DNA of 64,000 nucleotides from Rosa chinensis (GCF_002994745.2 NC_037089.1:17528641-17592640), one strand, 5' to 3'; shown: positions 48,404-60,128, numbered from the stretch's first letter. The notes: generated by a model from the sequence alone, not told the origin. Made by a program: numbers and translations.

Positions 48404-49078
48404 AAAGCGTCTGGATCATGATTTGCGAAATGAGATTGAACCTCATCCGTGATGTCATTGTCGTCATCTCCATTGTCACTTTGTGATATTTGAGATAATA
48501 CTTCTTTGAGCTTCAGGGCATACTCGTGAGGGGAAGAGATGCCTGCTAGCTGACTTTGAATCTTGGATTTTTGTAACAAGAATTGGCTTTGCTCTTGACT
48601 TTGAACTATTGATCCTTGCTTCCAATATTGAGGATGGGTTTTGAACCATTGGAGGAGGGATTCTTCAGAGAACTTGTCAACTGTGAAGCCATCCCACCAC
48701 TTCTGTTTGAATCTTCTGACCAGTGTCATTGAACTGTCTTGATTTGGTGGAGATACAATTATATCCCACGAGATGATCCAAGCAATATTTTGAAAGGCAT
48801 AAAAAGTAAAAATTGCATCAAAGGGTTTGATGATAGAAAGTTCACAATTTTCTTCAAAGAATTTGAACAAGCTTTTCATTGGTGGAGGCAAAATAATTTC
48901 GGTTGCACCGAAGTACTGCCACCATGATTTGAACCATGAAGGAAATTTTGGGCGAAAGTTTTTGCAAAAGAAAACAAACCAGGAATGCTGCCTGTTTTTA
49001 TTTTGAAGATAAAAAACATTTGACCAGGCATCAATATAATCCCAGTAAGTATAGTGTTGAGGAATAAAATCTTGAGAA
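48404..49078 (-). pseudogene. Pararetrovirus second-ORF-like fragment
   Basis: Minus-strand frame beginning at the junction at 49078, with YTYWDYIDAW, SWFKSWWQYFGATE, then RRFKQKWWDGFTVDKF and an acidic end. It overlaps and extends the fragment at 41789-42280. It lacks its own start codon. The function of this protein class is unknown to me. Confidence 0.65.
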
Positions 49079-49626
49079 TGTTATGCCCTTTGGACTCAAA
49101 AATGCCCCTTCAGAATTTCAAAATATGATGAATGATATTTTTAATCCTTATTCAAATTTTTCAATTGTTTACATAGATGATGTTTTAATCTTTTCACAAA
49201 ATATTGATCAACATTGGAAACATCTCTACAAATTCTTTCAAATTATTAAAACTAATGGATTAGTGTTGTCAGCACCAAAAATCAAATTATTTCAAACAGA
49301 AATTAGATTCTTAGGACACAATATCAAACAAGGTACTATAGTCCCAATCTCTAGAGCAATTGAGTTTGCTAACAAATTTCCTGATGAAATTAAGGATAAA
49401 ACTCAATTACAAAGATTTCTAGGATGTCTCAATTATATCTCTGATTTCTATGAAAAACTAACAGTTGTGTGCAAACCCCTTTATCAAAGATTAAAGAAAA
49501 CCCCTCCAGCATGGACAGATGCCCATACTCAAATAGTTAGAGAAGTCAAAGCTTATGTCAAAACCCTACCATGTCTAGGGCTACCAGACCCAGAGTCCTT
49601 TAAGATTGTCGAGACAGATGCGTCCC
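49079..49626 (+). pseudogene. Pararetrovirus RT fragment at the right edge of the mosaic
   Basis: RT from MPFGLKNAPSEF through YIDDVLIFSQ to the RNase H start (IVETDAS). It then breaks off; AAT repeats start 25 bases later. This is the last viral piece. Confidence 0.88.
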
Positions 49627-49649
49627 TTAATTCCAGTTTTGTTTAAAGC

Positions 49650-49715
<66 letters not shown>
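49650..49715. repeat. (AAT)n microsatellite at the right border of the viral block
   Basis: About 22 AAT units immediately after the viral RT fragment. It mirrors the giant AAT tract on the left border. Confidence 0.92.
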
Positions 49716-49716
<1 letters not shown>

Positions 49717-49719
49717 TTA

Positions 49720-51840
49720 ATATAAAAAAATATAAAAAAGATAAATGGCCATGACAAAATGGTCACATTTGTGGCCTATCAATCCGGTGAACATAGGACC
49801 AACTACTTGATCATTTTTGAAAGCAAGCAAGGTACTTATATTAGAAAAGACAGAGAGTAAAAGATTGAAGTCATACTTGTGAAATTGCAGATCAAACTAA
49901 TTTGCCTTCTTTTCTTTTCTGTTGCAGTGTCTGAGATTTTGCAAAGACTGCAAATTATGGAAAATTAAGTTTAGATCAATTTTTAGATGAATAAAGGAGA
50001 CTTAGTTTTGATTTGATATCAGAAGTTAGACATATACAAATATTTGATTCATTTAGTGTTCAGAGTATATGAAGATCAGAATTTCACGTTTATCACCAAT
50101 GCATAAACTCATACACACTACACTGACCACAGGTTACTCTTTTCCCTATTTCTATCTAAACCCCATAATTACAATTGGTTGCGAAATTTAGCCAAAATTC
50201 CACCTGGACCTTTGCACCAGAACAGTGGATCGTCTGATTTCATTTCAACAATTAACATTAACAGACCATTTCATCTGATATAGATTAGTTGGGGAACAGG
50301 AGCGGGAGGGGAGTATCTAATTCAAATAGTGGAACCTTGATGTAGAATAAGTCTAATATATTGTAAACCCATGTGGATATTTACTTAGAATAACAAACTT
50401 TCCAATGTTAAGTTCTAAAATCAATTTTTAAGTCTAAAGGACTACAAACCTTGCTAAAGCAATATCAATTCCTGGTTCAGTTGTTCCATTCCAATTAATA
50501 TTTGGTGAGGAAAAAACTAACGCTTCTTTTGGTTGCTGGGATTCTGAAAGTGGACTAAAGGTCTCCAATTTCAAAGTTTCTAGAAATCAGAGATACATAA
50601 AATTGAAAAAAAAAAAAAAAAACTCAATCAAAACTAAATAAGTATCTGGACTTTGTCATCATTCTCAATAAAAAGGTTGATGCCTACTTTCTCAAGGCAT
50701 AATGGATCATCCCTTTGCATGTGGGAATGGTTACGATATGTATAATAAAAACTGGGAAGCTTTAAGCCTTTCCGACTACTTCTAGGAATCTAGTTCCATG
50801 CAATTAATCCTTAAATTAATATATGATATGTACAACTTCCAGTCTTCCACCTCCATTTTACTGCTTAAAAAAAGAAAAAGAAAAAAACAAAAGGAAAAGT
50901 AGTACTATAACATCATGGATATTAGGAAGTTCAAGTTTAGGCTCAGAAAAGAAGAGAGAAGCTGAAAGAGCAGCTTACATAAAACTCTAACTTTATTTCA
51001 GTTTTTTTTTTTCCTGCTTTGTATCACTTAGATAAAATACCATACTATAGTTCCTCACCATATAATTTTATCAGTGTTGATCTCAGTGACTGACCTTGAT
51101 AACCTCAGTACACACACAATTATCAACTAATCAATTAAAGAAACACGAACACAATCAAATACCACACCTGTTCTACTTGTTCTAAACCCAATCGTCTCAT
51201 CACAAACTGGATCCAATCAAAACGCAAAACACTGAATACAAAACAAAAAGAAACAAACGCCGATTATAACAACCACAAAACTGAAAAAGCACATAACAAA
51301 TTCAAGGAAATCAGCTTAAACTCTGTTGATATTGATTCTACCAAATCGAAATCTCACCAAGCTTTTGCGATGCTCCCAATTACTCAACACGCAGACTACT
51401 GGATACAATACCAAAAGAAAGAAACACAGATTATCAAATCCAGATCGCACCATCTATCACCTCTGAGATTTTTGCATTGTTGGCTGTGCTTCTGAGCTTG
51501 GTTCTGCAGCAAAGATGGTGGCTTTGTACTCGTCTAAGAAGACCAGCTTCTGGGTCGGCTCTGCTTTGGAAGCTATGGCGTCAACACTGTTCTTGTTGCT
51601 CACAACTCTCTTGCTCTGTTCCTCTTTTTTGGTAGTGATTTTTGGGTTTTGATGTGTATTTTAACTTGGGTCTGAGGGATTAGGGTAGCTAAATATCTGG
51701 ACCACTGTCAAGTTGATAAGGAGAAGCGAGAGAGCGAAAAAACCTGAACCTTCTGGAGTTCTAGCATTCTACTGTCGGCGGGTGCTTATAACAGACTAAA
51801 TGGCAGGGATGTAATTTAAGAAAAAATTAAGGGCAAAAGC
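49720..51840. other. Helitron 5' part, no intact gene
   Basis: Non-coding sequence with poly-A runs, the 90-bp segment shared with 29229-29320 (at 49883-49970) and, near 51511-51648, a short plus-strand frame beginning MVALYSSKKTSFWVGSALEA with a hydrophobic end (45 residues). I do not recognise this protein; it may be a captured gene piece. Confidence 0.45.
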
Positions 51841-51909
51841 GTCATTTGCTTCGGGGCTCGAATGAACAGTGCGACGCGAATGAACAGTTGACGCCCTTTA
51901 GATTATAGA

Positions 51910-52224
51910 TAATTAGAGGCATAAGACCTTCTGATAAGCTCATAGCCTCATACCAATCTTCTTCAAGGTTTAGTCAGCAGCCTTGCCGTAATGAAATTCC
52001 AATTCCATCTCATTTAACATCGGCCAAACCCAAAATGTCTAAAAAAATAAACGAAATTAATGACGTATAAATTACAATTAACGACTACAAATCGTTAAAG
52101 ATCCATATCCTATCATTAACAGAATCCTATTTTCTTAGAAAAATCATATACATTCCCAAACAGATATAGTTTTTTTTAATCAAATCTCGCTAATGCAAGG
52201 TAAAAGATTTATTAAAAATAAAGG
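51910..52224. other. Spacer between Helitron and solo LTR
   Basis: AT-rich, no feature recognised apart from the GAGAT duplication at its right edge. Confidence 0.5.
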
Positions 52225-52229
52225 GAGAT

Positions 52230-54877
52230 TGACAGGACCCGCCCCGAATTTCACCATAAAATCCGAAGTTGCCCTGCCGGGCCCACCTTAGAAGAAATTC
52301 TACAAAAAATTTGACAGAACTTCCTCTAAAAATGGATTACCCAAAACCTGTAGAAAGACATTTACACTTCTAAGCAATCCATTCTTATTCTCCTGGAGCC
52401 ACCCTGCTCCCCAAATCACAACATCTTCCAATTCACATTACACAAATCTTAACTTAATAACATTAATTCCACAGGTTATCAGAGCAATTCTAAAACAAAA
52501 GGTATAATAGAAGTAAAAGTAAAGAGGGTGATGGTTCGATAGATCCTACGATGCGGAAGCAGTAACAACTATGTCTCAACTCCGTGTACGTCCGACCTCA
52601 ACTAATTTCGCCTGCAAACTGGGCATTTGAAACCGAATGGTCCAGGGGAAAAGAATTGAAAACACGTTAGTGTGAGTGGAAAAAAATAATTAATCAAGAT
52701 AATTTAAAAGAAGCAAACTTGAATACTTTCCCCACGTATTTAAACTTATAAAACCTCGATGCATGCAACGTTTATAAAACGTATTTCTTTAAATTCAAAA
52801 TCTCGTGAAAACATACCAGCCCCGCTGGTTAAGAGAAATCAGACTAGCCCCGTTAGTCAAGTAATAATAGGATATGGGGAAGAAATATCACCATACGGGT
52901 AAAGGAGCCCCTTAGGCTCTACCTACCCTCGACTGCCACTCACACATAACTCACACATAGATTGTGTGAGAAGGAGAACTAATAACCTCGACTACCACTC
53001 ACGTGAGGAGGAGAATAAATCACCTCGACTGCCACTTACAAACACAAAGTAAGTGAGGAGGAGACACAATCCGAACGACCCGAGTATGGTGAGGAAAACG
53101 ATCGAAAACCAGTAAATCCATAAATCCATAAAGCTTCCCCAATATCTCACGAAAAAAAAAAAAAAAAAAAAAGATATCTTCCAGTGACGTGGCCCCGCAC
53201 GCCAAAATAGTCTCGAAACAATTATAATTTCCTTAGGAAATCCCATTTCCGATAATATTCCAGAAAATCTCAAAATCAACGAATAAATTATAATATGTAA
53301 TTCCGGAAATCACCTCGGACAATAATTCATCGAAAATCACATAAATCATAATTTCAAATAATAATCATATATCAGAGATAAACATCGAAAGCTCGATATC
53401 CAAGAAATATATCACAAAATCCATTTCCTAAATCGTAATCAATCTTTGAAAATCAATTCATATTCCCAAAAATAAATCATAAATCCAAATCCGAGCATAA
53501 TAAGTTCATATCCGAAACTCATGAAAAATCAATGTCAAATTATAATCCAAGACAAAATATCATGCTCGATAAATAAAACGATAATTAAATAAATCAATAA
53601 TTTCAAAATAAATGCATGCATCATTATTTAAAACAAAAGTCCACTCACAGTACTATTTAAGAGACCACGCATAAGGGCTCCTTCACTAAGTAGTAATTCC
53701 ATACGTCACCCTGTACATTTATAATCCGTAAACGAATAAATATAGGGTGGAAATTTAATTTACGATAACTAAAATCAAATTCCTAAATGTCTCCTTTAAT
53801 CTTAACTCTTTCAATTCTCCTTGGTATCCATCCAAACTTCACTAATAATTTATATTCATCGATTTACAATTTCTAAAGCAAATTCGAAAGAAATCCGACG
53901 GTCGGATTCTCGTAAATCGATAATCAAAATTCTAAATTTCAGAAATTTATAATCGATTCAAAACTCCTCCAATCTTCACCAAACTTCACAAATATACTCT
54001 ACAGTAATTATAGGATTTAATAGGCTAAAAATCAAAGTCAGGAAATAGCCCTACGCACCTCCACCTGCCACTGTAGGTGGCAGCGCGTGGGGTTTACGCG
54101 CCACGGCCACCACCTCCGATGGCCACCAAATTTCATGTACAACATCGTCTCAAGATTCCGAACAACTCTCTCAACTATGGAAAAGTCAGAAAATACCTCT
54201 AAGTGGCCGAACAATTAAGCAATCCGAAATATAGTGAAATTTTCCAATTATGCTTTCTTCCTCCACGCTTCGATTCTCGGAAAAATCTTTGGGGAGGATG
54301 ATCTACGTCTCAAGCTGCTTCTTATTGGCCAAGTTTGGCCGGTTTTGGTGGCCGGAAACTAGAGAACTCGGCGTTGACCAATTTTACTACAGTAAACTTT
54401 AAGCTCGTGGATCCTCGTTTTCCGGCCACGGCACGGTGTTCCACCACCATAGGCGAAAGGGAGAGGAAGCGAATGGTGGCCGCGGCTCATCCCCAGGTGG
54501 TCGGATGACGGAGTTGAAGAGAGGAGCTGAAGAGAGAGAAAGAAAGAGAGAGAGAACCACGGGAGGGAGGAGAGAGAGAAAAATGGGAGTTACCGGGCTC
54601 CCACAGTAAAAAATTTCAAATATATACTAAATTACTATGAACAATAACTTCTTTTTTTGCTTATATTTTTCGTATACAAGCTCCGATTTTTACGTACCAC
54701 ATATGCACGCGTTCGGTACGACTTTCATGAAGAAAATTTTCTCAAATTTTGACCTGAGCAAAAAGTCATCTTTTAGGGCCACCTAAAAGTATCGAAACTA
54801 CAGTAAAAGTTAAAGTAAAGGTCGTTTACTGTCCAAATAACTAGTGAATCGGTAAATTCAGGTTCGGGACGTTACAG
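52230..54877 (-). repeat. Solo LTR of a Ty3/gypsy element
   Basis: 2,648 bp flanked by GAGAT (52225-52229 and 54878-54882). On the minus strand it starts TGTAACGTCCCGAACC and ends GGCGGGTCCTGTCA. There are no internal coding sequences and only one LTR, so the element was probably lost by LTR-LTR recombination. A TATA-like TATATATTT lies at about 54616 (minus). Layout resembles the intact element's LTR (similar length, upstream GGAGCTTGTATACG-like words, GC-rich part, hairpin zone), but the sequences are clearly different families. Confidence 0.9.
52815..53055 (-). repeat. Variable-arm hairpins in the solo LTR
   Basis: Five short inverted repeats: ACCAGC-CCC-GCTGGT (52815-52829), GACTA-GCCCCGT-TAGTC (52842-52858), CTCACACA-TAGAT-TGTGTGAG (52950-52970), CTCAC-GTGAG (52998-53007) and CACTTAC-AAACACAAA-GTAAGTG (53033-53055). 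The last three share flanks CCTCGACTRCC and GAGGAG, while the arms differ yet stay complementary. Confidence 0.85.
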
Positions 54878-54967
54878 AGATACAAGCGAAAACATCCCGC
54901 CTTCCAAAACAAAAGAAATTTTCTAAAACGAAAACTAGGAAGATCCAATTTATCTCTAAAGCAAAAT

Positions 54968-56446
54968 CAATGTTCTAAAAATCGGGCAAGGCGGCCGCCT
55001 AGGCGTCTCCACCCCGTTCCGATTTCAGCCTAGTCGAGTGAGCTAGGCGCGCTGAGGAGAAAATCGGTAGCCTAGGCGGTTCTGGGAGAGAGTTGGGCTG
55101 GAGCGATTAGGCGTTTCACCCTTTTTTTTTTTCTAGACTGAAGCCAATTTACGGTATATACCTACCCAAAGTCCCAAATCGAAGATGGTGATTCCAAAAC
55201 TAAGTCACCATTTTCACGTTTTGAACCAAAACTGGAGTCGCCCTCTCTCAGTCTCTTTCTCTCAGAGTCTCAGTCTCTCCCTTTCTCGGCGGTCCGGCCG
55301 CACTATTCTCAGGCTCTCAACGGCCCAACCTCTCTCCGACTATCTGAGTCGTCGGTGACGCCGTGACAACGAATTTCTGGTAAGTTGGGTTTCTGGGTTT
55401 TCAATGATTCAATCGAATTCGGAATCATGATTCTCACAATCTCATGAACTCATTCTAGGTTTTCACTTTCCAGTCATCACTCTTGGTTTGCTTCTTCGAC
55501 TCCTCCTCAAGCTGTCAAGCCACTCACTCAAGCTATCAAGCCACTCCTCAAGCAGCAAAGCAAAAGACTCCTCATCACTCTCGGTTCTATTTCTGGGTTT
55601 TTGTCTTTCAATTTTTCAAAGTTTCAATCAAATTTCTGGGTTTCAATCTCATAATTTCTGGGTTCACACTTTTCAGGCCTTTCTGGGTTCGATTTTGGGT
55701 TCGATTTCTGGGTTCAAGGCTTCAAGCTCGGTGATTCTTCAACCTCGAAGCTTGGTGATTCTTCATGCTCGATTTTTTGGGTTCAAACTTCAAACTCGGT
55801 GATTCTTGAAGCTCGATTTCTGGGTTTTGGATTCAGTGATTGATTCTGCAAGGTCGGTGATTCTTCAATACATTGTGAGTCTTGTTAAGTTTCTGGAATG
55901 CTGGGCATTGAGTCATTGTCTCAAAGTATCAAATTGTGAATGTTATAAACTTATAATTGAATTGTTCTGTATTTTGGTGACTCTTCGAGTTGTTTGAATG
56001 TTTTGTACTTGCGTATCTCATTCTCAAGTTTTGGATTTTAGTGTTTCTGATTCATGATTGTTGGAGGCTTGGAGCTGTGTTGGACTTTACTTATTGAGTT
56101 ACTGTATTGTTTTGAGATCATGATATTTGGCCTCTGTTTTGGGAATTGAATTAATTGATTAATTGAATTGCAGCTTGTTTTGGCCTCTGTGAATGACTGA
56201 ATGGGAATTGAATCAATTGATTAATTGAATTGCATCATTACTGCCTATATATGCTCAGTTTTTAATTATGCTCTGTTATGAACTTTTTGAGTTTTTGGTA
56301 ATTCATTTATAATGCCTTTTATATTTTTATTTATATAATTATATGTTATAAAAATAAAATTAAAATTAAAAAAAAAACCGCCTAGACCCCTAGGCGTTAG
56401 TCCCCGGCCTTCCGCCCGACTAGCGCCTAGCGTTTTTTAGACCTTG
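54968..56446. mobile_element. Non-autonomous hAT element
   Basis: 1,479 bp with the 8-bp duplication AGCAAAAT (54960-54967 and 56447-56454). Termini CAATGTTCTAAAAATCGG and, in reverse complement, CAAGGTCTAAAAAACGC are imperfect inverted repeats, followed by CCTAGGCG-rich subterminal repeats at both ends (CGCCTAGG, AGGCGC). The interior has a pyrimidine-rich exon-like part with a splice-like CTGGTAAG and repeated TTTCTGGGTT phrases, but no transposase. Short open frames at 55483-55802 are low-complexity and not supported. Confidence 0.88.
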
Positions 56447-56460
56447 AGCAAAATTGATTA

Positions 56461-56700
56461 ATGAAGCTTGGAGATGAATCAAACCAAGTAAAGCCCGTAC
56501 ATGAAGCACCAAATTGGCCAATGCATCAACCACTTGGTTCCCTTCATGAAAGATATGTGAACAACGAAATTACATCATTGAAATTTGATGCACACAATTC
56601 TTCCATGCCACTTGTAATTGCCAAGGTACCGTATGAGGAGAGTGGAGAAAATTTAGAATTAGAGATGAATCGAATTTCAAGCCATATGGATTACACTTCA
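56461..56700 (-). pseudogene. LINE-type RNase H remnant
   Basis: Minus-strand reading gives WQLQVAWKNC, a stop, then HIFHEGNQVVDALANL, the well-known C-terminal signature of RNase H domains in plant LINE-derived proteins. The plus-strand frame at 56461-56718 is its shadow. Only the end of the domain remains. Confidence 0.75.
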
Positions 56701-56719
56701 GAAGCAATGATTGATTAAT

Positions 56720-57112
56720 TTAGGGACGTGAAAGAGATGCATAACATAAGAATCCCAATGAAGATAAAACCTAGAAGCTGCTAATTTATGCATGCCATGG
56801 ACTCCTGGGGTTGTAAGTTATAATTGATAGTAGGTCATCACCACCCACCTTGTCTGGTCTTTGAATACACATGAAACATGCATATATTCGACCTTATTGT
56901 AGGGGAACCCTTGAATATCTATGGAAATCGCACATCCGGTCTGCAATGTATCGGCTAGATCTGAATAGTTTGCATTTTGTTGTTTTAAATCTCCATCGAG
57001 TGATCATCTTTAGCAACATAATAAAAATATATAAAACTACAAAGCACGAATGGAAATCATTGGGAAGTTTTCTAACTTTGATCAGACACTAAGTCACTAT
57101 ATATACAGGGAT
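56720..57112. other. Spacer, nothing recognised
   Basis: No gene or repeat end identified. Confidence 0.5.
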
Positions 57113-57436
57113 AAAGCTATGGTATGTTAACATTTCTCATACATCAACTATTTTTACCCCTCTAAGGACTCATGTTATCATTTTGAGGACTAATATTACT
57201 ATTTTCATGACTCATATGGTAAACTAAGAAAATTTACCGCTTTAAGGACTCATGTTACAACTTTGAGGACTAATATTACTATTTTGAGGACTCATGCGAT
57301 AACTAAGAAAATTTACCACTTTAAGGACTCATGTTACTACTTTGAGGACTAATATTACTATTTTAAGGACTCATTTTACCACTTTTAAGGCAATTGTATG
57401 CATGTCATACGTTAACACATTGTAGAATTTTCCATA
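57113..57436 (+). mobile_element. MITE family A with internal tandem repeats, copy 1
   Basis: Begins TATGGTATGTTAACATTTCTC and ends TGTAGAATTTTCCATATA. Inside are about three copies of a 65-70-bp unit (TTTAAGGACTCATGTTAC, TTTGAGGACTAATATTAC, AACTAAGAAAATTTACC). The inverted copy is at 58214-58574. The two share ends, so they define one mobile family. Confidence 0.75.
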
Positions 57437-57439
57437 TAA

Positions 57440-57766
57440 CAGGGAGGATCATTTTAAGAATTTGAGAATTTTTACTTTTTCACACTAGTATATGATCTAA
57501 TTCAATGATTTCAACCGTTGATCCTTAGATTTCTATGCAAGAAGTGTGCCTACAAAAAATCAACAAAATATATAATCATTTGGTCACTCAAAATTGTATA
57601 AATAAATGTAGTCCGTTAGATAAAATTAGAACAATAATTGTATTAATCAAATGGTTACACATTTTCCAATTTACCTTTTTTTTTTTTAAGGATTCATATA
57701 TGTATAGGTAACTAAAGAATGAGTACTGCAATTATTAAAATACACCCTAAAAATAAGAACATCCTC

Positions 57767-57770
<4 letters not shown>
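57440..57770 (+). mobile_element. MITE family X, copy 1
   Basis: From about CAGGGAGGATC to CATCCTCACTTTATATA. An inverted copy lies at 58600-58900 (shared CAACGGTT, GTGTGTCTACAAAAAATC, GTCACTCAAAATTG words in reverse complement). The right end abuts (TA)n. Confidence 0.65.

Positions 57771-57807
<37 letters not shown>
57771..57807. repeat. (TA)n microsatellite
   Basis: About 18 TA units between MITE X and foldback M. Confidence 0.9.
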
Positions 57808-57811
<4 letters not shown>

Positions 57812-58205
57812 TCCTATCCAGAGCGAGACCTCACTCTGAAGTTAAAGTGCGCTTTTAGAGTTTCGGATCACGTTTCGGTTGCATATCCATATCTTGACCA
57901 TTCAGTTTTTAGGTACTAATGTATAAATCATCTCTGCAAAATTTCAGCCAAATTGATGGTCGTTAAGGCATTGATAATTGCTTTAAAGCTAGTACGGTGC
58001 ATGTTGGATAGATTCAGTTCTTCCACTAGTTTAAGCGAGTTAGATACCTATAAGATCATCAATTTGACTGAAAATTTGCAGAGATGATCTATACATTAGT
58101 ACCTAAAAACTGAACGGTCGAGATGTGGATATGAGCCCAAAAAGTGACCCTAAACTCTAACCTCGCACTTTAATTTCAGAGCAAGGCTTCACTCTAGATA
58201 AATAT
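57808..58205. mobile_element. Foldback MITE, family M, copy 3
   Basis: About 400 bp with long inverted arms (about 170-180 bp each): left CCAGAGCGAGACCTCACTCTG, right its diverged reverse complement ending CTCTAGATAAATATTATATA. It is flanked by TA repeats on both sides, consistent with insertion into (TA)n. Confidence 0.8.
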
Positions 58206-58213
58206 TATATATA

Positions 58214-58573
58214 TATATGGAAAATTCTACAATGTGTTAACGTATGACATGCATACAATTGCCATAAAATTAGTAAAATGAGTCCTCAAAATAGTAATAT
58301 TAGTCCTCAAAGTGGTAACATGAGTCCTTAAAGTGGTAAATTTTCTTAGTTACCACATGAGTCCTCAAAATGGTAAATTTTCTTAGTTACCACATGAGTC
58401 CTCAAAATAGTAATATTAGTCCTCAAAGTAGTAACATTAGTCTTTAAAGTGATAAATTTTCTTAGTTTACCATATGAGTCCTCAAAATAGTAATATAAGT
58501 CTTCAAAGTGGTAACATGAGTCCTTAAAGTGATAAAAATAGTTGATGTATGAGAAATGTTAACATACCATAGC

Positions 58574-58574
<1 letters not shown>
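58214..58574 (-). mobile_element. MITE family A, inverted copy 2
   Basis: Reverse orientation of 57113-57436, with one or two more internal repeat units, so tandem-unit number varies between copies. (TA)n follows at 58575-58601. Confidence 0.75.
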
Positions 58575-58601
<27 letters not shown>

Positions 58602-58604
<3 letters not shown>

Positions 58605-58893
58605 GATCAAGAGATGACGTCTTTAAACTCTTAAAGTGAGGATTTTCTTATTTTTATGGTGTATTTTTATAATCGCACCATTCATTCTTTAGTTACCTAT
58701 ACATATATGAATCCTACAAAAAATTAGCCAAATCGAAAAATGTTTAACCATTTGATTAACATAATTATCGTTTCAATTTTATCTAACGGACTCCATTTAT
58801 TTACATAATTTTGAGTGACTAAATGATTATGTATTTGGTTGATTTTTTGTAGACACACTTCTTGCATAGGAATCTAAAGGATCAACGGTTAGA

Positions 58894-58900
<7 letters not shown>
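58602..58900 (-). mobile_element. MITE family X, inverted copy 2
   Basis: Reverse orientation of 57440-57770. It is followed by (TA)n at about 58901-58935. Confidence 0.65.
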
Positions 58901-58936
<36 letters not shown>

Positions 58937-58940
<4 letters not shown>

Positions 58941-59300
58941 TATTCAGAGCGAGCTTTGATATTAAAGTGCGAGATTAGAGTTTAGGGTCATTTTTCAATC
59001 TCATATCCACATCTCGACAGTTCAACTTTTAGATACTAATGTATAGATCATTTCTATAAAATTTCAACCAAATTGATAGTCATTAAGGCATTGATAACTG
59101 CCTTAAAGCTAGTACAGTTCAAGTTGGACAGATTTAGTTCGTCCATTGGTTTAAGCGAGTTAGATACCTTAAAGATCATTGATTTGGTTGAAATTTGCAG
59201 AGATGATCTATACATTAGTACCTAAAATCTGAACGGTCACGATGTGGATATGAGACAGAAAAGTGACCCTGAACTCTAACCTCGCACTTTAATTTTCGGC
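58937..59300. mobile_element. Foldback MITE, family M, copy 4
   Basis: Starts just after (TA)n with TTCAGAGCGAGC, then the shared core and inverted arm to CCTCGCACTTTAATTTT. The right terminus is merged with the next related element. Confidence 0.7.
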
Positions 59301-59760
59301 CAAATTGATGATCGTTAAGGTATCGAACTCGATTAAATCAATAAACGAACCGAATCTGTCCAATCTGAACTTTTCGTGTTCATAATTCTAAATTGCAGTT
59401 TTGGATGGCTTAACGATCATCAATTTGGCTGAAAATTTGCAGAGATGATCTATACATTAAGACCTAAAAACTGAACGGTTAAGATGTGAATATGTGATCG
59501 AAAAGTGGTCAAAATATGAAACAGACCTCCTTAGCAGAGCAAGCCGGTACACACACACACACACACACACAAGCCTTCTCTGCTAAGGATGTCCTTAACT
59601 TAGCTTACGGTACAGATTTCCATATTTTGACCACTTTTCAATCACATATTCACATCTTAACTGTTCAGCTTTTAGGTATATATGAGTAGATCACTTCTGC
59701 AAATTTTCAGCCAAATTGATGATCGTTAAGGCATCCAAAACTATAATTTTTTATTATCTC
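59301..59760. mobile_element. Larger foldback related to family M, with (CA)n
   Basis: Inverted arms with GATGATCGTTAAGG and AATTTTCAGCCAAATTGATG, and CTTAGCAGAG/CTCTGCTAAGG around a (CA)n tract at 59552-59571. It is a related but distinct subfamily or two nested copies. Confidence 0.6.
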
Positions 59761-60119
59761 CTAGCTTTGTTCGATTGTCTTTCTTCTTCTTTTTGTTTTG
59801 GATTTCAATTTAGAGCTCTAAAGAACGTGTTGGGTACTTTAGTTTTGTGTTTCTGTTTTCAAAGTTCAGAGCTTTTTCGAATTATGGGATAGTCTACTAT
59901 GAGGAATATATGTAAAGGATGCCGATAAGGATTCTGGCAGCGATGATGAACACGTCGCACACAGGAGGCCGGTTCAGGGAGGCAGTGAAGGATTAGAGAA
60001 GATGATGAATTTTGACTTCTTGGAATTTTCTTTCAACCAACCGATGACTGACAAGTATTACGTCCGCTTTTTTCCAACTTCACGGACGTCTTTTTCTGAT
60101 CCTTACTCATATTATATAT
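59761..60119. other. Spacer, possible gene fragment
   Basis: A short plus-strand frame near 59920-60030 (GSDDEHVAHRRPVQGGSEGL) has coding-like composition but no family I recognise. Nothing else supported. Confidence 0.3.
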
Positions 60120-60128
60120 ATAAATAAA

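Noticed and set aside
55483..55997. Ser/Phe-rich frames of 63-104 codons
   Set aside because: They come from TTTCTGGGTT-type repeats inside the hAT element and have no domain.
56461..56718. Plus-strand protein of 85 residues
   Set aside because: The minus strand encodes the RNase H signature HIFHEGNQVVDALANL; the plus frame is its shadow.
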